DNA from: Elysia crispata
Lineage: Eukaryota; Mollusca; Gastropoda; Plakobranchidae
Assembly: GCA_033675545.1 (NCBI GenBank)
Contig: JAWDGP010003537.1
Location: 5,001 to 69,000, forward strand
Direction: 5' to 3'
Length of the DNA: 64,000 nt
This document shows, one piece after another, positions 30,124-42,843 of the stretch (within the stretch, counting starts at the first letter, position 1; every line of letters starts with the position of its first letter). Position numbers and translations under genes: made by a program. The notes under the pieces were generated by a model. It was not told the origin of the DNA and did not search any database. It saw only the letters and a program-made list of their open reading frames with translations.

Positions 30124-30324
30124 CCCCAGTGGAAATCCTAAGTCTTCAAGAACGGAACCGTTACCGTTTGCAAAGATTGGCCAGACTGCGAGGACAGGGA
30201 GACAATCTCAACCAAAGGGCGGTAACCGTACAAGGAAGACAGAGACCAATGACAAGTCCAAGAGGGATACTGTCGAGCACATTGTCGAGATGGTGTTTGT
30301 CGTGGATTATGCCGATTATGAAAG
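30124..30324 (+). CDS. Gene B exon 5: linker with 4-nt deficit
   Basis: It starts PVEILSLQERNRYRLQRLAR and ends with VEHIVEMVFVVDYADYE in a different frame. 201 nt against 205 in C; the missing 4 nt lie just after the GCGGTAACC stretch. Confidence 0.82.
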
Positions 30325-30935
30325 GTCACAATTTCAACTTGAATGAAAAATCAATAGGCTTGTTCTTTTTTGTTTTAATCATCGTATTTCCATGTAGCCT
30401 GTTAAGGAATAACACAGGGCAACCTTGCCACATCGTTACCATCTTATTTCTGTCTTTACTCATGGATGACCATTGAAGCTCGCCGCAGATTTATCAGGAA
30501 AATGAATATTAACTTCACTTTGCATAATTGATAAAACGGTACAATAATTTTTCCAATGGCACAACGGTATATTTGATCCAGCTAGAAACAGACTGCCAAC
30601 TCTCAAGGATATTGCTCATTGCGTACAAGCTCTCCTCTCTTGCATTACTGTGGAAATTTCCCTTGCGGGAAAAAAATCAAACAGAACTATCCTCTCTCGA
30701 TAGGTGTTGTTTTCCCTTCAAAACGTCCCGATTGTGAAACTCTATAAGTCTGGTGAGGCTAAAAAAAATAAAAGATTTCGAACTACCCAACGTGATCACT
30801 TTTTGTTCCTGTTTGAGGCTCAAACATGTGAATTGATGACAAGTACCGCTGACTAAGTATCTCTATCTATTTCTTCATAATTTGTGCATCATCTGTTTTT
30901 CCCTACAATGAATGTCCCTTCTTACGATTGTTCCA
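30325..30935 (+). other. Gene B intron 5, 5' part
   Basis: Similar to the start of gene C intron 5; no gene seen. Confidence 0.5.
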
Positions 30936-33900
30936 GCTAAGCTCCACAGGTTATTACTGCTCCTGTCCACATATTGCCCCAGCCAAGTACCTCAGATCAT
31001 GATTACTCCTGCATACTTATTGCCTCTCCTAAGTACCTCAGATCATGACTACTCCTGCATACTTATTGCCTCTCCTAAGTACCTCAGATCATGACTACTC
31101 CTGCATACTTATTGCCTCTCCTAAGTACCTCAGATCATGACTACTCCTGCATACTTATTGCCTCTCCTAAGTACCTCAGATCATGACTACTCCTGCATAC
31201 TTATTGCCTCTCCTAAGTACCTCAGATCATGACTACTCCTGGATACTTATTGCCTCTCCTAAGTACCTCAGATCATGATTACTCCTGCATACTTATTGCC
31301 TCTCCTAAGTACCTCAGATCATGACTACTCCTGCATACTTATTGCCTCTCCTAAGTACCTCAGATCATGACTACTCCTGCATACTTATTGCCTCTCCTAA
31401 GTACCTCAGATCATGACTTCTCTTGTCCACATTGTCCCTCCCAAGTACCTCCGATCATGACAGCTTCTACCCACTTATTGCCTCTCCTAAGTACCTCAGA
31501 TCATGACTTCTCTTGTCCACATTGTCCCTCCCAAGTACCTCCGATCATGATTGCTTCTGCCTACTTATTGTCCCTCCCAAGCTCCTCAGATCATGACAGC
31601 TTCTACCCACTTATTGTCTCTCCCAAGATCCTCAGACCATGACTACTCCCGGTTGCTGTTGTCTCCCCCACGCTTCTAAGATCATGGCTGCTCCTGGTTA
31701 CTGTTGTCCCAACTAAGATCCTCAGACCATGACTGCTCTTGTTTACTACTGTCTAACCCAAGCTCCTCAAATCATGGCTGCTCCTGGTTACTGTTGTCCC
31801 AACCAAGCTCCTCAGACCATGACTTCCCCTGGTTACTGTTGTCTCCCCCACGCTTCTAAGATCATGGCTGCTCCTGGTTACTGTTGTCCACACCAAGCTC
31901 CTCAGATCATGTCTGCCCCTGGTTACTGTTGACCACACCAAGCTCCTCAGATCATGACTGCTCTTGTTTATGGTTGTCTCATCCAAGCTCCTCAAATCAT
32001 GGCTGCTCCTGGTTACTGCTGTCTGACCCAAGCTCCTCAAATCATGGCTGCTCCTGGTTACTGTTGTCCACACCAAGCTTCTCAGATCATGACTGCTCCT
32101 TGTTGCTGTTGTCCCAACTAAGATCCTCAGACTATGACTGCTCCTTGTTACTGTTGTCCCAACCAAGATCCTCAGACCATGACTGTTCCTGGTTACTGTT
32201 GTCTCCCCCACGCTTCTAAGATCATGGCTGTTCCTGGTTACTGTTGTCTCCCCCACGCTTCTAAGATCATGGCTGCTCCTGGTTACTGTTGTCCCAACCA
32301 AGATCCTCAGACTATGACTGCTCCTGGTTACTGTTGTCCCAACCAAGCTCCTCAGATCATGACTGCTCCTGGTTACTGTTGTCCCAACCAAGCTCCTTAG
32401 ATCATCACTGCTCCCGGTTACTGTTGTCCCAACCAAGATCCCCAGACCATGACTGCTCCTGGTTACTGTTGTCCCAACCAAGATCCTCAGATCATGACTG
32501 CTCCTGGTTACTGTTGTCTCCCCCACGCTTCTAAGATCATGACTGTTCCTGGTTACTGTTGTCCACACCAAGCTCCTCAGAGCATGACTGCTCGTGGTTA
32601 CTGTTGTCCCAACCAAGATCCTCAAATCATGGCTGCTCCTGGTTACTGTTGTCCCAACCAAGATCCTCAGACCATGACTGCTCCTGGTTACTGTTGTCTC
32701 CCCCACGCTTCTAAGATCATGGCTGTTCCTGGTTACTGTTGTCCCAACCAAGCTCCTTAGATCATGACTGCTCCTGGTTACTGTTGTCCCAACCAAGCTC
32801 CTTAGAGCATGACTGCTCCTGGTTACTGTTGTCCCAACCAAGCTCCTTAGATCATGACTGCTCCTGGTTACTGTTGTCTCCCCCACGCTTCTAAGATCAT
32901 GACTGTTCCTGGTTACTGTTGTCCCAACCAAGCTCCTCAGACCAGGACTGCTCCTTTTTACTGCTGTCTGACCCAAACTCCTCAAATCATGAATGCTTCT
33001 GGTTACTGTTGTCCACACCAAGCTCCTCAGATCATGACTGCTCCTTGTTGCTGTTGTCCCAACTAAGCTCCTTAGAGCATGACTGCTCCCGGTTACTGTT
33101 GTCCCAACCAAGATCCTCAGACCATGACTGCTCCTGGTTACTGTTGTCCCAACCAAGATCCTCAGACCATGACTGCTCCTGGTTACTGTTGTCCCAACCA
33201 AGATCCTCACACCACAACTGCTCCCGGTTACTGTTGCCTCCCCCACGCTTCTAAGACATGACTGCTCCTGGTTACTGTTGTCCACACCAAGCTCCTTAGA
33301 TCATGTCTGCTCCTGGTTACTGTTGTCCACACCAAGCTCCTCAGATCATGACTGCCCCTGGTTACTGTTGTCCCAACCAAGCTCCTTAGATCATGTCTGC
33401 CCCTGGTTACTGTTGTCCACACCAAGCTCCTCAGATCATGTCTGCCCCTGGTTACTGTTGTCCACACCAAGCTCCTCAGATCATGACTGCTCCTTGTTGC
33501 TGTTGTCCCAACTAAGCTCCTTAGAGCATGACTGCTCCTGGTTACTGTTGTCCCAACCAAGCTCCTTAGATCATGTCTGCCCCTGGTTACTGTTGTCCAC
33601 ACCAAGCTCCTCAGATCATGTCTGCCCCTGGTTACTGTTGTCCACACCAAGCTCCTCAAATCATGACTGCCCCTGGTTACTGTTGTCCACACCAAGCTCC
33701 TCAAATCATGACTGCCCCTGGTTACTGTTGTCCATACCAAGCTCCTCAAATCATGACTGCCCCTGGTTACTGTTGTCCACACCAAGCTCCTCAAATCATG
33801 ACTGCCCCTGGTTACTGTTGTCCACTCCAAGCTCCTCAAATCATGACTGCCCCTGGTTACTGTTGTCCACACCAAGCTCCTCAGATCATGTCTGCCCCTG

Positions 33901-34875
33901 GTTACTGTTGTCCACACCAAGCTCCTTAGATCATGTCTGCCCCTGGTTACTGTTGTCCACACCAAGCTCCTCAGATCATGTCTGCCCCTGGTTACTGTTG
34001 TCCACACCAAGCTCCTTAGATCATGTCTGCTCCTGGTTACTGTTGTTCACACCAAGCTCCTCAGATCATGTCTGCCCCTGGTTACTGTTGTCCACACCAA
34101 GCTCCTCAGATCATGTCTGCCCCTGGTTACTGTTGTCCACACCAAGCTCCTCAAATCATGACTGCCCCTGGTTACTGTTGTCCACACCAAGCTCCTCAGA
34201 TCATGTCTGCCCCTGGTTTTTGTTGTCCACACCAAGCTCCCCAAATCATGACTGCCCCTGGTTACTGTTGTCCCAACCAAGCTCCTCAGATCATGTCTGC
34301 CCCTGGTTACTGTTGTCCACACCAAGCTCCCCAAATCATGACTGCCCCTGGTTACTGTTGTCCCAACCAAGCTCCTCAGATCATGTCTGCCCCTGGTTAC
34401 TGTTGTCCACACCAAGCTCCTCAAATCATGACTGCCCCTGGGTACTGTTGTCCACACCAAGCTCCTCAAATCATGACTGCCCCTGGTTACTGTTGTCCAC
34501 ACCAAGCTCCTCAGATCATGTCTGCTCCTGGTTACTGTTGTCCACACCAAGCTCCTCAGATCATGACTGCCCCTGGTTACTGTTGTCCACACCAAGCTCC
34601 TTAGATCATGACTGCTCCTGGTTACTGTTGTCCACACCAAGCTCCCCAAATCATGACTGCCCCTGGTTACTGTTGTCCAACCAAGCTCCTCAGATCATGT
34701 CTGCTCCTGGTTACTGTTGTCCACACCAAGCTCCTCAGATCATGTCTGCTCCTGGTTACTGTTGTCCACACCAAGCTCCTCAGATCATGTCTGCTCCTGG
34801 TTACTGTTGTTTCACCCAAGATCCTCAGATCATGACTGATACTGGTTACTATTGTCCCACCCAAGATGCCCACAT
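30936..34875. repeat. ~3.9-kb minisatellite, 45-46-bp unit, gene B intron 5
   Basis: Roughly 87 copies. The first ~12 have a 46-bp unit (CTACTCCTGCATACTTATTG type); the rest have a 45-bp unit (CCTGGTTACTGTTGTCCACA with CCAAGCTCCTCAGATCATG). Each unit is a pyrimidine tract with one or more CAG/AAG acceptors. Gene C keeps about two degenerate units at the exon 6 acceptor, which shows the origin. Confidence 0.97.
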
Positions 34876-35094
34876 CAAAGTTTAAGTGTGAATTGGTTAA
34901 AAATAATATGAAAGTTACCTAAAAAATATTTAAAAATAATTGTGTAAACAACATCTTACAAACAATGCGGTTGGCATGCAGCAAAATTTTATGTGGTGTT
35001 GATAAGGATCTCTTGTTTAACTATAATGGGTACGGTTCATTAAATTTAAAGTGCTTTGTTTTAAATGCGATACAATATTATTTTCTCTTTCTTC

Positions 35095-35357
<263 letters not shown>

Positions 35358-35522
35358 GTTGTTGTGATGATGATGATGATGAAGCAATGGACAGACGATA
35401 TTCCTAAAAATCAAATGGTCAGCATATATTTCATGGCCGTCGTTTTCTTTGGAATACCGAATTGTCTGTTACCTCAAATACTTTTGAAAAAAAAGACTCG
35501 TGTTTAATTTATTTTCCTTAAG

Positions 35523-35595
35523 ATTTGTGAGTTATTATGGGTCAAGCGAGGCTTCCAACGAGTTGACTGTATGGTACACATATGTGGCTGAAGGG
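35523..35595 (+). CDS. Gene B exon 6: catalytic domain
   Basis: 73 nt, phase 2 to 0, FVSYYGSSEASNELTVWYTY then VAEG. Confidence 0.88.
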
Positions 35596-35714
35596 GTGAG
35601 TTTTTGATATAATAACTGTAAGCTAAACCTGATTGTTGAGTACATTCATATTGATTGTTGATTCGCCTTTTAACTTTCATTCCCCATTTCTCTCTTTTTT
35701 CTTTTTGTATCCCC

Positions 35715-35765
<51 letters not shown>

Positions 35766-36195
35766 CACTCCGCACAGTCTATTCCATGTTTCTCAATAGT
35801 TTTTTGAGAGAACGTCCCCGCATCTATATCAAACCCTCAATATCAACTTATCTATCTACCTTTCTTTCTATATTTTCAGTTTTTTTTCTCTAATCTTTCT
35901 ACATTTCAATCCACCTATATATCTACCTTTCTACCTATCTATCTATTTATCAACCTGAACAGAAAACTAGAAGCTACATAGACAATTTTACAGCGTCATT
36001 AAGCAACAAGCTACAAAGTACGCAACAGCAGCCCTAAACAATAGGCCACTAACGAAAAAAAAAATAAAGACCCACAATTTCACTGCGCCAACATAAATTT
36101 ACAGTAAGGAAACACAGGGAATTTTCTGGGTTTAAAGAATTGTACTTATATATTGATTTTTAAAATTTAACGCTGCTATTTTCGTCTACGGCCAG
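35596..36195 (+). other. Gene B intron 6
   Basis: Contains a (CT)n tract at 35,717-35,763 and CTAT-rich sequence; non-coding. Confidence 0.7.
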
Positions 36196-36273
36196 ATCGA
36201 TATCCGCTACAGAACTATCATTGATTCTGATATTGTTATTGGCACCAAGGTCACGTTGCTGAAGGTCCTCACG
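36196..36273 (+). CDS. Gene B exon 7: catalytic domain
   Basis: 78 nt, IDIRYRTIIDSDIVIGTKV then TLLKVLT. Confidence 0.88.
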
Positions 36274-36304
36274 GTCAGTTTTAGATAGAAATAGATAAGG
36301 AATG

Positions 36305-36305
<1 letters not shown>

Positions 36306-36347
<42 letters not shown>
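36306..36347. repeat. (TA)n microsatellite
   Basis: About 42 bp, 32 bp after the exon 7 donor; a (TA)n tract occurs at the same place in gene C. Confidence 0.95.
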
Positions 36348-36349
<2 letters not shown>

Positions 36350-36559
36350 CCCCCGAGGCCTCTCATATAACATATTTAAAAACATAGGTCCTTGAGACAA
36401 TGGAATTCTTCTCACGTTGCCATGAAGACATTTAATTTTTTTAAATGAAAAGAAATGTGAGGTAAAAAAGTAAACTAAATTTGAGTGCAGTCTTGTACGA
36501 AGCCCTCTCCTCAGATTCTTGCATCGAGACAATAATGTTGTGCCGATAACTCATGACAG

Positions 36560-37320
36560 ATACGATGTAATGCTCGACCTCATGTAGTGATAAGGTGCTC
36601 TTCATCCAATACAAGTAAAATCGTGCAACTACTCAGACAATAATACAGAAAAAAAACGTTGTAATGCTCGATCTGATATAGTGATAAGGTGCTCTTCATC
36701 CAATACAAGTAAAATCGTGCAACTACTCAGACAATAATACAGAGAAAAAACGTTGTAATGCTCGACCTGATGTAGTGATAAGGTGCTCTTGATCCAATAC
36801 AAGTAAAATCGTGCAACTACTCAGACAATAATACAGAGAAAAAACGTTGTATTGCTCGACCTGATGTAGCGATAAGGTGCTCTTGATCCAATACAAGTAA
36901 AATCGTGCAACTACTCAGACAATAATACAGAGAAAAAACGTTGTAATGCTCGACCTGATGTAGTGATAAGGTGCTCTTGATCCAATACAAGTAAATCGTG
37001 CAACTACTCAGACAATAATACAGAGAAAAAACGTTGTAATGCTCGACCTGATGTAGTGATAAGGTGCTCTTGATCCAATACAAGTAAAATCGTGCAACTA
37101 CTCAGACAATAATACAGAGAAAAAACGTTGTAATGCTCGACCTCATGTAGTGATAAGGTGCTCTTGATCCAATACAAGTAAAATCGTGCAACTACTCAGA
37201 CAATAATACAGAGAAAAAACGTTGTAATGCTCGACCTGATGTAGTGATAAGGTGCTTTTGATCCAATACATGTAAAATCGTGCAACTACTCAGACAATAA
37301 TACAGAGAAAAAACGTTAAG
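36560..37320. repeat. 94-bp tandem array, gene B intron 7
   Basis: Eight copies of a unit with TAATGCTCGACCTGATGTAG and CAATACAAGTAAAATCGTGC, very homogeneous, so recently expanded. Not found in intron 7 of A or C and not derived from an exon edge. Confidence 0.96.
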
Positions 37321-38237
37321 GCCCCGAATTAAAAAAAAATACTATTGAGCTACCCTGGGTTGCTAGAGCTTATAGTTATTCTAAATCTAGATTCTAGTAA
37401 CAGTCTGCATAACTGATGGAAGACAAGTTAAAATTGGCAAGGCTCAATGGCTCAACTGGAATGTTTCTATGATTGCCTGTTGACAATACTTAGTAGATCT
37501 GTTCGATATCTTCGATATGAAACAGTATAAAAGTACGAAACGCATGCAAACGCAGCACAAGTGTTGCTTCCGAACTAAAACGCGACGGTCACAGCCATTC
37601 TGCAAATACTGACTAATCAAGTCAGTGCTACCTTCCTGTACAGAGCTGCATTTATTTCATGACACTTTTTTCTTTGCGCGCACAAGATCAAACTTCACTT
37701 AATTTTTTAATTTTTTTCAGAATTCACTCCATTAAAGTGAAATAACATGTTTTTTTTTTTTATTATATTTACATTTGTGAAATAACAATAACTTCTTTTA
37801 AAAGTGTCATCCGATTAAAACATTTTTTGTAAACCGCCGATAACAGTCATTTATATGTTATTTGATTCAATATGCCATATTTGGCAAACAATTTCGATAA
37901 ATTGATTAAAAAATTTAAAATAATTTTCAAGAACATTTTTTAGCCAAAACCCATAACTTTTCTTTGGCTGAGTAATTCTGACAACCATTTAGTCGTGGCA
38001 TTGATATCTGGAAAGTTTTTTATGACATTGGTTCAAGCCTAAGGGGCTCCACATAACCTGATCTACTCTTTTCTTCTAGGTACCACTGTGAAGGATGGAA
38101 CATTTGTAAGATCAAAGTTCAGAAAAAACTATGTCTTGTATTTTAAAAGTTTCAGACTTGGAGAAATGATTAAAGAATCCCATGCAACTTCTCTACCGGC
38201 TATGAAGTTCAAACTGTGAACAAATTTTCAATTTCAG
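37321..38237 (+). other. Gene B intron 7, remainder
   Basis: AT-rich, no coding or mobile sequence recognised. Confidence 0.5.
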
Positions 38238-38380
38238 ATCGATGCTGAGGATGACTTCATAGAGGATTTAATATCATCTGGAGCTTTTGATGGTGGTGAG
38301 GGTCTCGATGCTTTCAGAAACTGGATACAAGACGGGGCTAACGGAATTCCTAACGCTGATCATTACATGTACTTCACAGG
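38238..38380 (+). CDS. Gene B exon 8: catalytic domain
   Basis: 143 nt, IDAEDDFIEDLISSGAF through NADHYMYFTG. Confidence 0.9.
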
Positions 38381-39765
38381 GTATGTTCTAGAAACACAGG
38401 CACAGACAGGTTAAAACATGCTTAGCTACTGTCAAAGACAGTCGTTACTTTATGAAAAATGCACGTAGACACAAACAACAAAATAAACATTAAAATCGTC
38501 GACAATGGTCAATTTCATCTTACATTGTACAAAATATTATATCATTAATGTAATCTTCTTAAATATTAGCTTCGATCTTCTAAGAGATATTGAGATATTA
38601 AACTGCATAATGTAACTTTCATTTCTACGAAAGACAAATCATGCATTTTTTTTTTTAATTTAGGCATTATTATGTCTTTTCTTTGAAGATGTTTGTAGAA
38701 TATTTAATGCTTTTTTCTATATTTAAATGGTAAACAGAATAAAAACGTTCGTGGTCATGATTTTTTAACACTTCTCTGAACAGAAATACTTATTCCTTTA
38801 TTCATGCGATACCCATGAGACAAGAAGTGACATTCATCATCTGACAAACTTTCCTGACAGCATTCAATGACTCTTTAATGCTTGACATAAAGAACAATAA
38901 ATATTGAACACCAACAAGTCTAATCTCCACTACAGCATTCAACCCTATTACCACTTTTCGTAATGGAAGTACCAAACATTTTTTTTGTTTAGTTTTTCAG
39001 CTTAATTGCTTTGTTTTTTACGCAATCTGAAGCGTTTAGGTGGTATCAATAACTTTTAAATTAAATTCTTAAGCAAATTTTGTTTATCGACAGCTATTTC
39101 GGGTTTAGGATAAAAGCAATGATTGATTCAGCAGTCCAAGTTATCTACATACATTAAACTGCTCTGATATGATCATCTCATGCAATATGATTTTCAAAGA
39201 CAATCACTGCACTACAAACTTTCATTTTATTGTTCGTACTTCAATGAGTTAGTACATCTTATGGGCAGTTTACCTGTAAATATAAAAACTGAAAATGTTC
39301 TTAAACATGTAATGGTAATCCAAATATTTTAATGTATACTTCAGCAAAACTTTCAAATAAATATCTCTCTTCAAATTCTTGTACAATGAATATCTCGCTT
39401 AGGAATTAAAGGTGCCTCTTTTTTTCCTAATCAAAAGAATGTTTCAAACAGTTAAGCGCCAAATGCATTATAAGTATTGGCTCTGTTTTGTGTCAGTGAC
39501 AAGTGGATGCATTTACAGCAAAGTCATTCTGAAACTTAGAAAGTTTTTCTGGCTCTCATTAATCTTGTGTTTACAGAAGGGAAAACTCTCTGAGTGTCCA
39601 ACTCTTTTTGAAGGCAGTAATTTCCATCAAATGTTGTTTTTTTCACTTCATAATTAGGACATCCGACTCGGTGATAACTGTTTAGAAGCATTTTGTAATT
39701 CCCCATGCTGTATGCTTCTGGTTTGGCTTAAAAGCTGCTAGTTCAAACAATGTTTACATCACCAG
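38381..39765 (+). other. Gene B intron 8
   Basis: Ends align with gene C intron 8. The middle (about 39,150-39,590) does not resemble the C counterpart. No gene supported. Confidence 0.5.
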
Positions 39766-39894
39766 GTTTAGTATCAGTGGAGCTGTCGGTATCGCCTACT
39801 TATCGCGAGTGTGTACGACATCAGGAGTATCTATCACAGAGAACGATTTCTCAGCCTTCACTGCCGAGGTCGCTGCTCATGAGTTGGGACACAG
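39766..39894 (+). CDS. Gene B exon 9: zinc-binding helix, first part
   Basis: 129 nt, ISGAVGIAYLSRVCTTSG through AAHELGH. Confidence 0.92.
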
Positions 39895-40345
39895 GTGAGT
39901 TAACACAGTAAAGGCAGGATGAGTGCAGGCTAAAAAGGAAAAACGAAACAAATAGAAGACATGGAACAGACATGTAGTAAACAGAGAAAAATATCAGAAC
40001 AGTAAGAGTCAAATCTTAGACATTTTGGAATCTAAAGTAGTAGAATGATAAGTGAGAGGCCTTAGAGACGGTGAATTAAAATTTTATGCTCGCATATTTG
40101 ACAGACAGTTTTGTGGTTCTTTTGAGGTGGTATTTTGAGAATCTCCACACCTTTGTTCTTTGTTTTTTCAATTTTTTTTTTTTTTTGCTCTAGGCTAAAT
40201 GCGCAAATATTGGTTTTTAGGCAGGTTTGTAGGATATCAATTTTTCAATATTTCTCAGTTCATTTTATTGTAGGTAAAAACCTATTCATTGCTTAAATAT
40301 TCAGGTTATACGTGTCTTTGATTCTGGGTTTGTTTCTATCTTAAG
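39895..40345 (+). other. Gene B intron 9
   Basis: 451 bp, non-coding, much shorter than intron 9 of gene A and without its repeats. Confidence 0.55.
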
Positions 40346-40504
40346 TCTGTCGGCGTTACACGATGGCAACAATCCAGGCTGCTCGGATTCCACATTGAAT
40401 GTCATGAACGCCATCTCCACCATACCCATCCCGTCCTCAACAAGAGGAAACCCATGGAGGTTTTCGTCATGCTCTATATCTTCATTCAAGTCCTACCTGG
40501 ACGG
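40346..40504 (+). CDS. Gene B exon 10: third zinc ligand and Met-turn
   Basis: 159 nt, SLSALHDGNNPGCSDSTLN, VMNAIS (Met-turn), RGNPWRFSSCSISSFKSYLD. The donor is GCAAGT. Confidence 0.9.
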
Positions 40505-40680
40505 GCAAGTAACAATTAATCTTTATAGTTATGTGAGATTGTTTAATTTCTTGTTTATCTTCAATCAAGATCTATCTGAGTCGGCAAGTGACAGTTATAT
40601 TTGAATGTGAAATTTAATGTTGTGTAGTATAGTTTCAATCAAACCCTATCTGATTCACTTTGTAACTATTTTATCATTAT
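40505..40680. repeat. Donor-derived partial repeats after exon 10 of gene B
   Basis: Two further degenerate copies of the exon 10 tail (ATCTTCAATCAAGATCTATC, then ...GTTTCAATCAAACCCTATC). The first keeps GGCAAGTGAC with GC at 40585, 80 bp after the real GC donor. Confidence 0.85.
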
Positions 40681-41093
40681 ATGCCAGAGAGTTTAAAGGG
40701 ACCTTAAACTATTTAATCTCGTATGTGGGACTTATTGTCATACAATAGAGCTTTTGTAAAATCGTAACTGAAAAGATGCGAAAAAACTACTTTTTAGATT
40801 ACATTTCTCGCCCCTTTTTCAGTGAGACATTTTCCTTTGTCAATACGTTCTATTTCTTTTGGGAAAAGGATTATTAACGTGCGAAAGCTTTTAGTGACAA
40901 TACAAAAAATATGTTTTGTTTTTCTAGAATGAGAAGCCAAGTAAGGTTATACCAATGTATTTTTAGAATGAATGAATGATTTGATGATCTGGTCGAGCTT
41001 TGAGTTATTTTTTTTTCTTCTAGCTTTCTCCTACAGCCTTCCGTTTCTTTTTATTAAATTTTTCAATTTATTTCTTCCCATCCTCTTGGCCAG
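40681..41093 (+). other. Gene B intron 10, remainder
   Basis: Non-coding; alignable with the end of gene C intron 10. Confidence 0.5.
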
Positions 41094-41235
41094 TTATTCG
41101 TGCACAGAGCCGTCCAACACCGGAAGCACTGACGCCTTGCCAGCTCCTACAGGCGATGACAGGGCAGGGATTGCTCAGGACAGAGATGACCAGTGTAAAC
41201 TGTTCTTCGAAAGCAGCTCAAGCGGATATTGCAGT
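41094..41235 (+). CDS. Gene B exon 11: cysteine-rich module, first part
   Basis: 142 nt, YSCTEPSNTGSTDALPAPTG, then DRDDQCKLFFESSSSGYCS. Confidence 0.9.
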
Positions 41236-41814
41236 GTGAGTTCTCATATCTTGGAAGATGTTCCAAACTTATAAGTGGGTAAAATATGTCACCTGTGATA
41301 CTGCTTTGCTGTCCTCAATGGGTACCAAATAGATCTGGGGAAGAGAATTATTAATGAAAAAATGTTAATAGGCAGTCTAAGTTTCCATATTATTTAGTTC
41401 GGGGTGCAATGTACCATTGGAACCTATGAGCCACAATAATGGTCTAATCATGTAAAGGATCATTCTGGTTGCGATTTTAGGCATAAAAGGAAATGAGTAT
41501 TTGTAAGAATAGAATGAAAGAGGTTAAAATAGTTGTGGATGCAAGGGAGCTGCTCCTTGGACACATGGCAATCTGAGTATGCTTTACACATTTTCATTTT
41601 ATTATTTTTATAAAGGTAAACCAACCTATATTAAACTGGACTAAAAGATCTTTAATTTATCGAACTATACAGCTATGATTTGAATGTTATAAAATTTTTC
41701 AAATTCTTAGCCTTATCACAAACTTTCTTCTCGTTGCCTCCTTGCTTATTTTAAACATAACTATGAAATCTTTCTCCTCTCATCATCATCACCACAATCA
41801 TAAACCGAACCTTA

Positions 41815-41878
<64 letters not shown>

Positions 41879-42128
41879 GTGAACTTCCCATATATCTTAG
41901 GAAAGACGCTAAAGATACATCGAAAACTTGAGTTCCATAAAAAAAAAATTCTTCTTGCCCCGTTGCTACTTGACTTTGTATTTTTTTCGGCTACATGAAG
42001 ACTGTAAAAACATAATTATGCATGTAATTAAGATGCGGGCAAAAACATTTTTTTTTCATTGTAAAATTTTGTACTTCTCGAAAATTTGCACGTTGTTGAA
42101 ATAATATTCAGTCTTGTGCTTCTTCCAG
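41236..42128 (+). other. Gene B intron 11
   Basis: Non-coding, with a (TA)n tract at about 41,815-41,875. No 68-bp donor array as in gene A. Confidence 0.7.
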
Positions 42129-42254
42129 AGTCAGCAGAATAACAATGGCGGAGAAAGCAACCTGTGTAGCGGCATGTTCTGCAGCAACCCAGCGTCTTCA
42201 AGGAGCTGTAGAGCCATGATTCCACTAGAATACACCAACTGTGGCTCTGGAAAG
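42129..42254 (+). CDS. Gene B exon 12: cysteine-rich module, middle
   Basis: 126 nt, NGGESNLCSGMFCSNPASS through PLEYTNCGSGK. Donor GTGAGA. Confidence 0.88.
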
Positions 42255-42703
42255 GTGAGAGGTTTTTTTCTAGCACCATAAACTTCAAAAATAGTTCACC
42301 AATGGCGAGGCAATAGTGTATAATGCGCTAAGAGTTTTGAAAAGCTTAAATAATCAGTGAGGCTATAACATTTATACCAATTAGATATCTTACATGAAAC
42401 TATGCTAATATTAAAAGTTGTCAATAAGCCTCTTTATGTAAAAAGGACTGAAAGAACACACAGAGGCTAAACAGAAATACGAAATAATAGCATTTTCTCT
42501 CTATCGTTACTCTTCTTTCTTTTTCTCTTTGTCCATCTCTTCTGCTTCAAAAATCAACTCCTTTTGTAATAAAAAGTTTCACCTTGATTACACGGTGATG
42601 TTTATTCACCAACCCTATTAAAATATTCTCTAGCATGTGTGTCCTCCTCTTTCCTTCTGCTTATCGAACGACCAACTGATACTAACTTGTCTCCTGCCCC
42701 TAG
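42255..42703 (+). other. Gene B intron 12
   Basis: 449 bp, non-coding, no donor array. Confidence 0.55.
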
Positions 42704-42843
42704 TGGTGCCGGACAGGTTTCTGTCTCGACGAAGGTGTGGAGCCAACCAACCCTCCCCCAGGACCATCCGTGCCACAATCAATCTTCGATTGTGTCCCTT
42801 TTCTGCTAAGACTGGACTTCCTTGGATTGGTGTTCTGTTTGAG
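42704..42843 (+). CDS. Gene B exon 13: end of cysteine-rich module and tail
   Basis: 140 nt, WCRTGFCLDEGVEPTNPP, spacer one codon shorter than in A, then IFDCVPFLLRLDFLGLVFC. Confidence 0.87.

Noticed and set aside
30936-34875. CRISPR-like regular array
   Set aside because: No distinct spacers, no cas genes, eukaryotic intron context; an ordinary minisatellite.
31367-34885. Open frames up to 535 codons on both strands
   Set aside because: Product of the 45-bp minisatellite, also a multiple of 3; no codon bias, start context or domain.
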